Positions 29,292-37,236 of a stretch of 58,757 nt of DNA are shown one piece after another. The translations under genes and the position numbers were made by a program. The DNA lies in contig QIGL01000099.1 of assembly GCA_003228915.1 (NCBI GenBank), positions 1 through 58,757 of the forward strand, in the 5' to 3' direction. Every line of letters begins with the position of its first letter. Positions within the stretch are counted from its first letter, which is position 1. The notes under the pieces are model-generated. The model was not told where the DNA came from and searched no databases. It saw only the letters and a program-made list of their open reading frames with translations. The DNA comes from Acidiferrobacteraceae bacterium (GTDB lineage Bacteria > Pseudomonadota > Gammaproteobacteria > Acidiferrobacterales > SZUA-150).

Positions 29292-31106
29292 ATGGCACAA
29301 GTTCAAAATAAACCGAATCGATTACAGCACACGGGTACGGAACCGGATCGGAAGCTTGAAATTCGTGATTTGCTTGAACAATTACACAGTGACAAGCTTA
29401 TCACCACTGAAGACGCTAACCGCCTGCGTAAAAGTAACGCCAAATCACATGCAGTAGACCTGCACCCACTGGTGGTCCTGGCCAGCGAAAAACTTACCTG
29501 TGCCCAGCCACCGAACAAAGTCCTGGACATGGAAAAGCTCACAGAATGGCTGGCAGGCAAGGTCGGCCTGCCCTATTTTCACATTGATCCACTGAAAACC
29601 AATGTCGCGTCCATCGCCAGTGTCATGAAATTTGCCTACGCCACGCGCAACAAAATCCTGCCTGTAGACGTCAGCGATCAGGACGTCACCATTGCCACCT
29701 CTGAACCTTTTGTCCTGAACTGGGAAAAAGAATTAAGCCAGATCCTGCGTAAACCCATTAAGCGGGTACTGGCAAACCCCACCGACATTAATCGTTATAC
29801 CGTTGAATTTTATACCCTGGCAAAATCTGTCAGCACGGCTAAAGACCAGGTTCAGGAGTCTACGTTTGGCTCAGTCAGCAACCTGGAACAAATGGTTGAG
29901 CTTAGTCGCGCGGGCAAACTTGATGCCAATGACCAGCAGGTTATCACCATTGTTGACTGGTTATTACAATATGCATTTGAACAACGGGCCAGTGATATTC
30001 ACCTGGAACCCAGAAAAGATCAGGGCAATATGCGGTTTCGTATTGATGGCGTGCTGCACCTTGTTTATCAATTGCCGCCACCGGTCATGGCAGCCGTCAC
30101 ATCGAGGTTAAAGATTCTGGGGCGCATGGACGTGGCAGAAAAACGCCGCCCACAAGATGGTCGTATTAAAACCAAAACACCGGAAGACAAGGAAATTGAA
30201 TTACGACTTTCCACCATGCCCACGGCTTTTGGTGAAAAGCTGGTCATGAGAATTTTTGACCCTGAGGTTTTACAGCGCAACTTTCGTGAAATGGGGCTTG
30301 CCGACGAAGACCTGATTCGGTGGCATGGCATGGTCAAACAACCCAATGGCATTATCCTGGTAACAGGCCCGACCGGCTCAGGCAAGACCACTACCCTGTA
30401 CTCAACACTCAAACAACTGGCCAAAACCGAGGTCAACGTTTGCACTATTGAAGACCCGATTGAAATGGTTGAAGACAGCTTTAACCAGATGCAAGTACAA
30501 CAAAACATCGGGATTGATTTTGCCGCTGGCGTTAAAAATCTTTTACGTCAAGATCCCGATATTATTATGGTGGGTGAAATCAGGGATAAGGACACGGCTG
30601 ATATGGCCGTACAGGCATCGCTCACCGGCCACCTTGTATTATCAACTTTACACACGAACGATGCCGCCTCTGCCATTACCCGGCTACTGGATATCGGCAT
30701 ACCGCCTTATTTGATGAATGCTTCGCTTCTGGGTATTGTTGCCCAACGACTGGTGCGAACGCTTTGCCCGCATTGCAAAGAAAAAGACGAGGTCAGTGAA
30801 GACCGCTGGAAAGCATTGGTCGCACCCTGGAAAATTAAAATACCCACGAGCATTTACAAACCCGCGGGCTGCCTTGAATGCCGCAACACCGGTTTTATGG
30901 GTCGCATCGGTATTTACGAAGTGTTGATAATGTCACCTGCCATCAAAATTGCGATAAAAAATAATGAGGACGTGAGCGTCATCCGACGGGCGGCCTTAAA
31001 AGAAGGCATGCGAACCTTGAGAATCAGTGGCGCCCAAAAAATCAAGGCCGGCCAGACAACACTTGAAGAAGTGTTTCGCGTGGCCCCGTCTCATGACGAT
31101 ATTTAG
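29292..31106 (+). CDS. GspE/PilB family type II/IV secretion ATPase
   Basis: A 604-residue hexameric ATPase of the GspE/PilB/MshE type. An N-terminal MshEN-like region (about 75-190) is followed by the core ATPase: Walker A GPTGSGKTTT near residue 358, Asp box/Walker B DPDIIMVGEIRD, His box TLHTNDA, and the zinc tetracysteine pair CPHC (about 490) and CLEC. It powers pilus or secretion pseudopilus assembly. No pilC, gspF, pilin or secretin lies nearby, so it is an orphan here. Its stop (31104-31106) overlaps the convergent thioredoxin stop. Confidence 0.9.
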   Translation: MAQVQNKPNRLQHTGTEPDRKLEIRDLLEQLHSDKLITTEDANRLRKSNAKSHAVDLHPLVVLASEKLTCAQPPNKVLDMEKLTEWLAGKVGLPYFHIDPLKTNVASIASVMKFAYATRNKILPVDVSDQDVTIATSEPFVLNWEKELSQILRKPIKRVLANPTDINRYTVEFYTLAKSVSTAKDQVQESTFGSVSNLEQMVELSRAGKLDANDQQVITIVDWLLQYAFEQRASDIHLEPRKDQGNMRFRIDGVLHLVYQLPPPVMAAVTSRLKILGRMDVAEKRRPQDGRIKTKTPEDKEIELRLSTMPTAFGEKLVMRIFDPEVLQRNFREMGLADEDLIRWHGMVKQPNGIILVTGPTGSGKTTTLYSTLKQLAKTEVNVCTIEDPIEMVEDSFNQMQVQQNIGIDFAAGVKNLLRQDPDIIMVGEIRDKDTADMAVQASLTGHLVLSTLHTNDAASAITRLLDIGIPPYLMNASLLGIVAQRLVRTLCPHCKEKDEVSEDRWKALVAPWKIKIPTSIYKPAGCLECRNTGFMGRIGIYEVLIMSPAIKIAIKNNEDVSVIRRAALKEGMRTLRISGAQKIKAGQTTLEEVFRVAPSHDDI

Positions 31107-31480
31107 GTCGCTGTTTTTTTTAATTCCTGCTCTGTAATTTGTTTTCGTACTTCGGTCATATCAAGCGCCTTGACCTTGCCAATAATATCCTCGAGCCCGG
31201 ACTCTGGTAACGCGCCAGGCTGTGAATAAACGACTATTTGCTCACGAAAAATCATCAGTGTCGGGATTGATCTGATCTGGAAATGTCCAGCAAGCCCTTG
31301 TTGTTCTTCGGTATTTACCTTGGCGAATATCGCGCCTTCATGCTTCTCGGAAACAGACTCATATACCGGGGCAAATGACTTGCAGGGACCACACCAGGGT
31401 GCCCAGAAATCAACAATCACCAGATCATTTTCGTTAATCGTTTTTTCAAAATTCTCTTCAGTTAAATCCAGTGTTGCCAT
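31103..31480 (-). CDS. Thioredoxin family protein
   Basis: A 125-residue thioredoxin with the active site WAPWCGPCK and the cis-Pro in IRSIPTLMIF. The ATG at 31480 is chosen because GAGGG lies 7 bases upstream and it gives a standard thioredoxin N-terminus; in-frame upstream sequence to 31621 is probably untranslated. Compared with TrxA it has a C-terminal Lys/Glu-rich helix extension. It serves general cytoplasmic disulfide reduction. Convergent with the ATPase gene; the two stop codons share two bases. Confidence 0.92.
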   Translation of the reverse strand: MATLDLTEENFEKTINENDLVIVDFWAPWCGPCKSFAPVYESVSEKHEGAIFAKVNTEEQQGLAGHFQIRSIPTLMIFREQIVVYSQPGALPESGLEDIIGKVKALDMTEVRKQITEQELKKTAT

Positions 31481-31811
31481 CAAATTACCCTCAAAAATAT
31501 AGCGACTATTACGTCGTGCACTAAAATTGTCATTTTTAACTACTCGGCCTGCCAAGCTTCTCCAGCCTGGTTTTAACCGCCTGGATAACCTGATTATTGC
31601 CAAGCTAACCACAAGATTCACCTTTATGGGGGCTCATTTCTTGTATTTAAAGTACTGGATCGAGTAATTTATTCAGCTACCAGGACAACATTTGGGCGTA
31701 ATTGGGCACTAAGGAACTTAGCTAACAATTTAACGTCTCTACCTAAGCAGCTATTACAATGACCAATATTGTAGACTATGCCTTTAACTAACCTGGCATA
31801 AGGGAATACCA

Positions 31812-32618
31812 ATGGATCAAAACTTTTTTTTGAACAATGAAGCAGTCATTCGCATGTCTGTCTTCCTTGGCATCCTGGCCATTATGGCAACCATTGAATG
31901 GTTATTGCCGAGGCGTGCCTGGATCACCTCGCGGGCACAACACTGGCTCAATAACCTGGGCTTGCTGGTGTTTAACTCGGTCCTGCTTCGCCTGATATTC
32001 CCGCTGGCAGGAATTGGAGCGGCCAAAATTGCTATAGAAAATAACTGGGGCTTACTGAATTTAATCGAGTTACCACTGTTCGCTGAGATTATTCTCGGCT
32101 TCGTGGTGCTTGATTTAGTGATTTACCTGCAGCATATGGTTTTTCACAAAATACCCATACTCTGGCGATTGCATTGCGTGCACCATGCCGATCGTGATAT
32201 TGACGTCACCACCGGCACCCGTTTTCACCCTATCGAAATTATTGCCTCCATGCTGATTAAATTTGCGACCATCTTTTTACTGGGCCCGCCAATCATTACT
32301 GTCCTGCTTTTTGAGATTGTACTTAATGGCGCTGCCTTGTTTAACCACAGTAATGTTAAATTTAATAAAAAACTGGACGGGATATTACGCTTGTTTATTG
32401 TGACACCGGATATGCACCGTGTGCACCACTCGATTATTGCAAAAGAATATAACAGCAACTTTGGCTTCAACTTGCCCTGGTGGGACTGGCTGTTTGGCAC
32501 CTACAAAGCACAGCCAGATGCCGGCCATGAAAAAATGATCATTGGCTTGACAGAATACCAGGACGTCAAAATCAGTAACCGCCTGGATGGCATGCTGATG
32601 ATTCCGTTCAGGAAATGA
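31812..32618 (+). CDS. Sterol desaturase/fatty acid hydroxylase family membrane protein
   Basis: A 268-residue di-iron membrane hydroxylase-family protein with four or so membrane segments. The histidine clusters HxxxH (HMVFH), HCVHH and HRVHH are all present, and FNHSN lies between them. Members hydroxylate or desaturate lipids such as sterols, carotenoids or fatty acids; bacterial substrates are mostly unknown. Followed at 36 bp by a TVP38-type gene, probably co-transcribed. Confidence 0.88.
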   Translation: MDQNFFLNNEAVIRMSVFLGILAIMATIEWLLPRRAWITSRAQHWLNNLGLLVFNSVLLRLIFPLAGIGAAKIAIENNWGLLNLIELPLFAEIILGFVVLDLVIYLQHMVFHKIPILWRLHCVHHADRDIDVTTGTRFHPIEIIASMLIKFATIFLLGPPIITVLLFEIVLNGAALFNHSNVKFNKKLDGILRLFIVTPDMHRVHHSIIAKEYNSNFGFNLPWWDWLFGTYKAQPDAGHEKMIIGLTEYQDVKISNRLDGMLMIPFRK

Positions 32619-32654
32619 GCGTTAAAATTTTTTCACCATGGATAAAAATCCACT

Positions 32655-33311
32655 ATGAGTAAAAAAAATACTATTCGAATTGTGGCAGGCATTGTCCTGT
32701 TAATTATAATTGGTCTTGCCATTGCCAACCGTGAAGCCATTAACCCGGACACCCTGAAAGGCTGGCTGGAAGACCTGGGTCCGGCAGCACCGTTTATTTT
32801 TATGGCCATCTATATTGTTGCCACCGTTATCTGGTTGCCAGGCTCAGTATTCAGTATTACGGGCGGTTTGTTATTCGGGCCGGTGCTGGGGACATTTTAC
32901 AACCTGACCGCAGCCACCATCGGTGCTACCCTGGCATTCCTCATTGCTCGGCACATTGCTGCTGACTGGGTAACAGAAAAAGCAGGCGGGGGGTTGAAAA
33001 AAATGATTGCCGGGGTGGACGAGGAAGGCTGGCGCTTTGTTGCTTTTGTCCGACTGGTGCCATTGTTTCCCTTTAATATTCTCAATTATGCCCTGGGCTT
33101 GACCCGCATCAAACTATCGCACTATATAATAGCGAGCTATATCTGCATGTTGCCGGGCGCTTTCGTTTACACCTACCTGGGTTATGCAGGCGCCCAGAGT
33201 CTGAAAGGTGGCGACAGTTTCCTGCAAACCGCCCTCATTGCAATTGCCTTGTTAGCAGTGATCACCTATTTACCCCGCATTATTAAGAAATTCAGGAAAC
33301 CTGCCAGTTAG
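32655..33311 (+). CDS. TVP38/TMEM64 (VTT/DedA-like) membrane protein
   Basis: A 218-residue protein with five or six membrane segments and the VTT domain signature GSVFSITGGLLFGPVLGTFYN followed by GATLAFLIARHI, and the FNILNYALGLTRI re-entrant motif. VTT/DedA proteins affect lipid carrier and phospholipid scrambling across the inner membrane. It begins 36 bp after the hydroxylase gene. Confidence 0.9.
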   Translation: MSKKNTIRIVAGIVLLIIIGLAIANREAINPDTLKGWLEDLGPAAPFIFMAIYIVATVIWLPGSVFSITGGLLFGPVLGTFYNLTAATIGATLAFLIARHIAADWVTEKAGGGLKKMIAGVDEEGWRFVAFVRLVPLFPFNILNYALGLTRIKLSHYIIASYICMLPGAFVYTYLGYAGAQSLKGGDSFLQTALIAIALLAVITYLPRIIKKFRKPAS

Positions 33312-33735
33312 CTTTATGTCGGTATAGTTACGGTTAACCCACACTGGCCTTGGAAAATCAATCGTTTTTATCTGTTTTTCAGGCAAGTTTTTCTTGCTTG
33401 GCTCTCGGCCGCAATACGCTGTTTCTGGCACTCGTGATAGTCAAATTAAATTTTTAAAAAAAATTTTTGCAGTAAAAAATTTATGACTATTTGTAATAAA
33501 GTTAATTCTGCCCGTTTTATAGAACCATCAATATATTATTATATACTTATGTAGATAAATTGTTAGTAATCACCCTACAATCAGGTTGTATGAAAAACCA
33601 GAAAAGGGTACAAAGTATTGACGATTGAAAGGATCCAGTCTTCATGAGTTTGCGCTAGTTGTAGCGCGCTCATATTTTAATAATAAAATACATAAAATTA
33701 TAAAGTAGATAAAAACCTAGCTAGGAGGAAATTGA
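33312..33735. other. AT-rich leader region of the YeiH-like gene
   Basis: A 424-bp AT-rich intergenic region. It includes a long A/T palindrome near 33448-33468 and, about 65 bp before the coding start, a hairpin (33644-33673: GCGCTA-GTTG-TAGCGC inside ATGAG/CTCAT). No open frame of note. Together with the strong ribosome-binding site it suggests a long, regulated 5' leader. Confidence 0.5.
33644..33673 (+). promoter_or_regulatory. Leader hairpin upstream of the YeiH-like transporter
   Basis: Two stacked stems: ATGAG/CTCAT outside, GCGCTA/TAGCGC inside with a GTTG loop, followed by ATTTTAATAAT. It lies in the probable 5' untranslated leader and could be an attenuator or RNA stabiliser. It is not a known riboswitch that I recognise. 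Confidence 0.4.
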
Positions 33736-35304
33736 ATGGTCTATTCCAAAAAATCGCCTGCCTTGTTCATAATCGGCCTAATCATGTTAGCTATCTGGTA
33801 CCTGGGTGATAGCGGCCTGATGAATGGTTACATTGAGCATTTGGGTGGCAAAAAATATAAATACTTTGGTGAAATAACCTCATTACCACTTTATTTCGGC
33901 TTGATCTCGGCTGCATTTGGTCTCATGCAGTGGTTGGGTCCACAGAAAGAAGGTAACTGGGATTACTTCACTTCAGCCATTGCTGGTGCCATGTTTATTC
34001 TCATTATCGCCATGCTTGTCAGATGGTTTGTTGCTCCGGAAATTGCTGTGTGGAGTAAAGCGATGGGCAAAGTGGGTGATACCGGAAAATATATACACAA
34101 ATTACTGGGCCTGAACTATATCGTCCTGGGCATTGTCGTCGGTATTATTGTTGTCAATGTTTTCAAGGTGCCTGGCTGGGCCGAGAATGGCGTACGTTTG
34201 TCGAGACTCGGTCTAAAAACCGGTGTAATCCTGTTGGGCACACTCTACAGTGCTGCAGAGCTGAAAAACCTGGGTGGTTTATCAATCATCATGATTGGTT
34301 TTTTCGTACTGGGTTCTGTGGGCATGGTGTTGTGGATGGGTGCACGACGCAACATACCTAATTCCATGGGCGGTGTATTATCTGCGGGTATGGGTGTTTG
34401 TGGCGTATCCGCGACAGTGGCGGCGGCGCCGGTCGTACAGGCCAAGTCGGTAGAAATCGCCTATACCATTGGTACCATCTTACTCTGGGGTGTGGGCTGT
34501 ATGTTCTTGTTCCCGATTATTGGTCAATTACTGGGTATGAGCTACGTCCAGTTTGGCGCATGGGCCGGAACCGGTATCCTGAACTCTGCCCAGGTGGCAG
34601 GCGCAGCACTGGCATTCCAGCCTGATGGCATTGAAACCCTGAAGGTAGCTGAAATCTTCAATATTACCCGCGTACTTATATTGCCTATCATCGTAATTTG
34701 GTTGGCGGTCTGGTATGTGAAACGTGAGCAAACTGGTGAGGCAGTCAAAGTTGGTAAGGTGATATTTGAGAAATTTCCGTTATTTGTGCTTGGTTTTATT
34801 CTCTTGTTCGCATTGTCTACCACGGGTATTTTTGCTCCTCCGCTTCACTACAAAGGCAAGTACTTTGACAATACCAAAGTTAAAGCCAGTAAAATGATGA
34901 CGGATGAGCAGATTGCGACACTGACAGCCAATAGCGATAAAATTCAACGTGCAGATCAAAAGGCCGCTTTAAACAGACTGATCGAAGGCCGTAAAATCGC
35001 AAGTATCGAAGACGATGCGACCATACGTGGCCTTGTCAATTCCAGAGTCATGGGTAAAGACTCGGGCAAAATCCTGAAAAAAGCCCATAAGGCAGTCCGG
35101 TGGACGGCGCCCAAGATCAAGGCCTTCCGTAAGTGGATAACCTGGCTCTTCGCGTTTGGTCTGGTAGGTCTGGGTATGCAAATCACGATCGGCTCCATGA
35201 AGCAGGCAGGCGGTCAACCCGCAATTATTGGCGGCATTGTCGGCTTTACCAAGGCAGCGTTATCACTGGTCGTAGTGATGATGTTTGTCAAAGAAACCAT
35301 TTAA
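33736..35304 (+). CDS. YeiH-type putative sulfate exporter (UPF0324 family)
   Basis: A 522-residue protein with about eleven membrane segments, preceded by a strong ribosome-binding site (AGGAGG, 8 bases before the ATG). The UPF0324 core includes GLKTGVILLGTLYS, GVCGVSATVAAAPVVQAK and GILNSAQVAGAALAF. The family is annotated as putative sulfate exporters, without firm biochemical proof. It is longer than YeiH (about 350 residues): extra N-terminal membrane segments and a soluble Lys-rich loop (about residues 375-460) interrupt the C-terminal membrane region. It is followed 12 bp later by a 39-residue membrane protein. Confidence 0.85.
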   Translation: MVYSKKSPALFIIGLIMLAIWYLGDSGLMNGYIEHLGGKKYKYFGEITSLPLYFGLISAAFGLMQWLGPQKEGNWDYFTSAIAGAMFILIIAMLVRWFVAPEIAVWSKAMGKVGDTGKYIHKLLGLNYIVLGIVVGIIVVNVFKVPGWAENGVRLSRLGLKTGVILLGTLYSAAELKNLGGLSIIMIGFFVLGSVGMVLWMGARRNIPNSMGGVLSAGMGVCGVSATVAAAPVVQAKSVEIAYTIGTILLWGVGCMFLFPIIGQLLGMSYVQFGAWAGTGILNSAQVAGAALAFQPDGIETLKVAEIFNITRVLILPIIVIWLAVWYVKREQTGEAVKVGKVIFEKFPLFVLGFILLFALSTTGIFAPPLHYKGKYFDNTKVKASKMMTDEQIATLTANSDKIQRADQKAALNRLIEGRKIASIEDDATIRGLVNSRVMGKDSGKILKKAHKAVRWTAPKIKAFRKWITWLFAFGLVGLGMQITIGSMKQAGGQPAIIGGIVGFTKAALSLVVVMMFVKETI

Positions 35305-35316
35305 AGGAGATTTATT

Positions 35317-35436
35317 ATGGAAGACGAATTTGATCGCGGATCTTCACTATCTATCTTTAGTAGTGACCGTATGGAAGATTTGTTAGCGTTATGTTTTGCG
35401 CTAATTATTGCAACTGTTGTTTATTTTTCTTACTAA
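35317..35436 (+). CDS. Small single-span membrane protein (39 aa) after the YeiH-like gene
   Basis: A 39-residue reading frame with an excellent ribosome-binding site (AAAGGAGA, 6 bases before ATG), 12 bp after the transporter stop. The acidic N-terminal half (MEDEFDRGSS) precedes a C-terminal membrane segment (LALCFALIIATVVYFSY). A rho-independent terminator follows 18 bp after the stop. Size, context and signals suggest an accessory subunit of the transporter. I do not recognise a named family. Confidence 0.75.
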   Translation: MEDEFDRGSSLSIFSSDRMEDLLALCFALIIATVVYFSY

Positions 35437-35454
35437 TAAGTTAAAGTAATCTGG

Positions 35455-35488
35455 CCGATGCCCGCCTTGTGTGGGCATCGGTTTTTTT
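35455..35488 (+). terminator. Rho-independent terminator after the small membrane protein
   Basis: Perfect 9-bp stem CCGATGCCC/GGGCATCGG (35455-35463 and 35473-35481), 9-base loop, followed by seven T residues. It closes the YeiH-like/small protein transcript just before the Usp gene. Confidence 0.9.
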
Positions 35489-35501
35489 ATAAGGTAGTTA
35501 T

Positions 35502-35966
35502 ATGAATTCAAGTCAGAATGTTTTACTGGCGAGTCATGGCACAGATGGCGCCCAGGCTGCCGAACTTGTAGCACTGGAACTTTGCGAACAAGGCGGCCAT
35601 GTCCATCACTTAATTGTTGTCCCGACGCTCTGGAAAGGAATGACTGGTGATGACTGGCTGAATAATGGCAAAACACGCAATACATTTCGCCGTTACCTGG
35701 AAGATCAACTAAGCGCCGAATGTGACGAAAACATCAAGCGAGTCAAGACTGCTGTCGAAGCCCATGATTTGCGTTATACCAGCGAAGTTATTGTTGGCGA
35801 ACCGGACGAATGTCTGGAAAATACCAGTACACGAGAATCTTTTGACTTGATTGTCATGGGCTCGCCGAGACCCAAAGGAAAATCCGGGCTCAGGTCGCGC
35901 ATGCAAACAAAAAAAATCGATAAACTTTCAACGCCCATATATATTGTCCCTTACCCTGATGAATGA
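35502..35966 (+). CDS. Universal stress protein family (UspA-like)
   Basis: A 154-residue single Usp domain: NVLLASHGTDGAQAAELVALELC at the start, a VGEPDECLEN helix region, and a C-terminal DLIVMGSPRPKGKSGL, a diverged form of the ATP-binding GxxG...GS loop. Usp proteins bind ATP or act as stress regulators. It follows the YeiH-like operon after a terminator, and its stop overlaps the next gene by 8 bases. Confidence 0.85.
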   Translation: MNSSQNVLLASHGTDGAQAAELVALELCEQGGHVHHLIVVPTLWKGMTGDDWLNNGKTRNTFRRYLEDQLSAECDENIKRVKTAVEAHDLRYTSEVIVGEPDECLENTSTRESFDLIVMGSPRPKGKSGLRSRMQTKKIDKLSTPIYIVPYPDE

Positions 35967-36576
35967 AGTAACCCCAACAAATGATCCAGGTAAAAGTGAT
36001 TCTGCCTGGGCCAGTATTAATACGCCCTTGTCTGTTGACGAATTAAAAATTTTCTGTCGCGATATCGTACGTCTGTACAGAATCAACCCCATGCTGGAAT
36101 TCAAGAAGACCAAAGTAGTTGGTGAAAATGAATATTCCTTCTCGGGTAAAAATATCAGCCACGAGACAGCCTTTGATTTTGAATTCAACCTCAAGGTCAG
36201 GGAGACTAAAAATGGTTTCGAAGTCATTTACGATCAGGGAATTAAATCGAGCACAAACTTCACCATTGAACCAGCTGAGTCTGGCTCCAAACTAACCATC
36301 ACCGAGCACTATGATCGCCTGTCTGTTGCTGAGCGTAAAACCCATTTAGGTGAAGTCGACAAGAGCCTGACGAACTGGGCCGAATACCTGCAACGTTTCA
36401 TTATTATGTGGAAAAAATGGTCTCGCTTCGGTCCGTGGCGCTGGTACATGCGCACAGTCTGGCAGCCCATGAAGCCCATGGCACGGCGTATTACCTACAT
36501 GATCTTGTGGATCACCGTGGTAGAGGTAGCACTGATAACACTGGGTGTCGGGATTTATTTTTCTGAGTTTTCCTAG
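35959..36576 (+). CDS. Uncharacterised protein with C-terminal membrane anchor
   Basis: A 205-residue protein I do not recognise. The ATG at 35959 overlaps the Usp stop and is preferred over a frame extending upstream inside usp. The first 135 residues look like a soluble alpha/beta domain (LSVDELKIFCRDIVRLYRINPML; FDFEFNLKVRETKNGFEVIYD), loosely SRPBCC-like in pattern. A basic amphipathic stretch (WKKWSRFGPWRWYMRTVWQPM) and a C-terminal membrane segment follow. Overlap with usp implies coupled expression. Confidence 0.6.
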   Translation: MNEVTPTNDPGKSDSAWASINTPLSVDELKIFCRDIVRLYRINPMLEFKKTKVVGENEYSFSGKNISHETAFDFEFNLKVRETKNGFEVIYDQGIKSSTNFTIEPAESGSKLTITEHYDRLSVAERKTHLGEVDKSLTNWAEYLQRFIIMWKKWSRFGPWRWYMRTVWQPMKPMARRITYMILWITVVEVALITLGVGIYFSEFS

Positions 36577-36635
36577 TGTATTTTTCTGGAGCGAGCCGGA
36601 AATGCCGTTTGGATCTATTGAAAAATTTTAAAAAA

Positions 36636-36653
36636 TGGTGGGCCCGGTAGGAC
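36636..36653 (-). pseudogene. Isolated 3' end of a tRNA(CAU) copy
   Basis: TGGTGGGCCCGGTAGGAC is identical to the last 18 bases (with CCA) of the intact tRNA gene at 36852-36869. The rest of the tRNA is missing. Either a degraded tandem copy or an attachment-site-like direct repeat left by recombination. Confidence 0.7.
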
Positions 36654-36658
36654 GAAGC

Positions 36659-36812
36659 GCATGGCAAGGATTGTTCCCGACAATCCTTTTGCATTCCCAC
36701 CATCCCTGGCGGTCAGCTGCGCAAGTGCCGCGGGTGCATGGCAAGGATTGTTCCAGACAATCCTATTGCATTCCCTCCATCCATGGAGGTCAGATGTGCG
36801 AGAGACGCCTCG
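36659..36812. repeat. Two imperfect 77-bp tandem repeats with hairpins
   Basis: Units begin at 36659 and 36736 with GCATGGCAAGGATTGTTCC. Each has a hairpin (GGATTGT/ACAATCC) and a CATCC-TGG-GGTCAG segment. They lie between the tRNA 3'-end fragment and the intact tRNA. Confidence 0.75.
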
Positions 36813-36851
36813 AACAAGAAATGAATGAAGATCCGAAACACTCAGAATAAT

Positions 36852-37198
36852 TGGTGGGCCCGGTAGGACTCGAACCTACGACCAAGGGATTCACTTAACC
36901 CATCTGTTTCCAAAAGGAGTGGACTATCTCATCACCCGCAACACCTATGTTAATATGATGCTGTTTGGGCGCGGGACGCTCTTGCCTGTTATTAAGGACA
37001 TTTCGACTTTTTCAGCCAGTCCCCAGGTAGTCTCTGCACCTTCCGGCGGTATACCACCGGCTTGGCTCAGGATTGCCATCAGCCTACTTTAATAGCTGCT
37101 AAGGTTTCCCTGAATTCATCCCGTTCATTTCATACCTTTCGGTATGAACGCACCTTTCTTGATGAGTCCCCTGCTCTAACCAACTGAGCTACAGGCCC
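36852..37198 (-). tRNA. tRNA(CAU), probably tRNA-Ile2, interrupted by a group I intron
   Basis: Exon 1 is 37162-37198 and exon 2 is 36852-36891. Joined, they give a 77-nt tRNA with all arms paired: acceptor GGGCCTG/CGGGCCC, anticodon stem GGGGA/TCCCT, loop CTCATAA, T arm GTAGG/CCTAC, and encoded CCA. The anticodon is CAU. The body resembles bacterial tRNA-Ile2, where C34 becomes lysidine, more than elongator tRNA-Met, but this is not proven. The intron interrupts the anticodon loop right after U36. Confidence 0.9.
36892..37161 (-). other. Group I self-splicing intron in the tRNA anticodon loop
   Basis: A 270-nt insertion between U36 and A37 of the tRNA. It begins after a U and ends in G, as group I introns require. 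Internal guide GTGCG can pair with the 5' exon end (U36 to G wobble). A GAAA-capped P2-like stem (TTCATACC/GGTATGAA) follows. Core motifs are recognisable: P4 TCAGG/CCTGA, the GAGCCAAGCC segment, and P7 AGAGACTA/GATAGTCC. It closely follows the layout of the Azoarcus tRNA-Ile(CAU) intron (about 205 nt). No open frame or homing endonuclease inside. Confidence 0.88.
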
Positions 37199-37229
37199 GA
37201 TAAAAACTATTTCCTAACCTGTAGCTCAG
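37184..37229. repeat. 12-bp perfect inverted repeat across the tRNA 5' end
   Basis: CTGAGCTACAGG (37184-37195, inside the tRNA) and CCTGTAGCTCAG (37218-37229) are perfect inverted copies separated by 22 bases. The outer arm is an inverted fragment of the tRNA 5' region. Confidence 0.8.
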
Positions 37230-37236
37230 CACAAAA

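Noticed and set aside
31481-31621. N-terminal extension of thioredoxin
   Set aside because: A GAGGG ribosome-binding site stands just before the ATG at 31480 and the extension resembles no targeting signal.
36852-37198. A tRNA pseudogene broken by a random insertion
   Set aside because: Joining the exons restores a perfect tRNA with CCA, and the insertion has group I intron ends and core motifs; random disruption would not give this.
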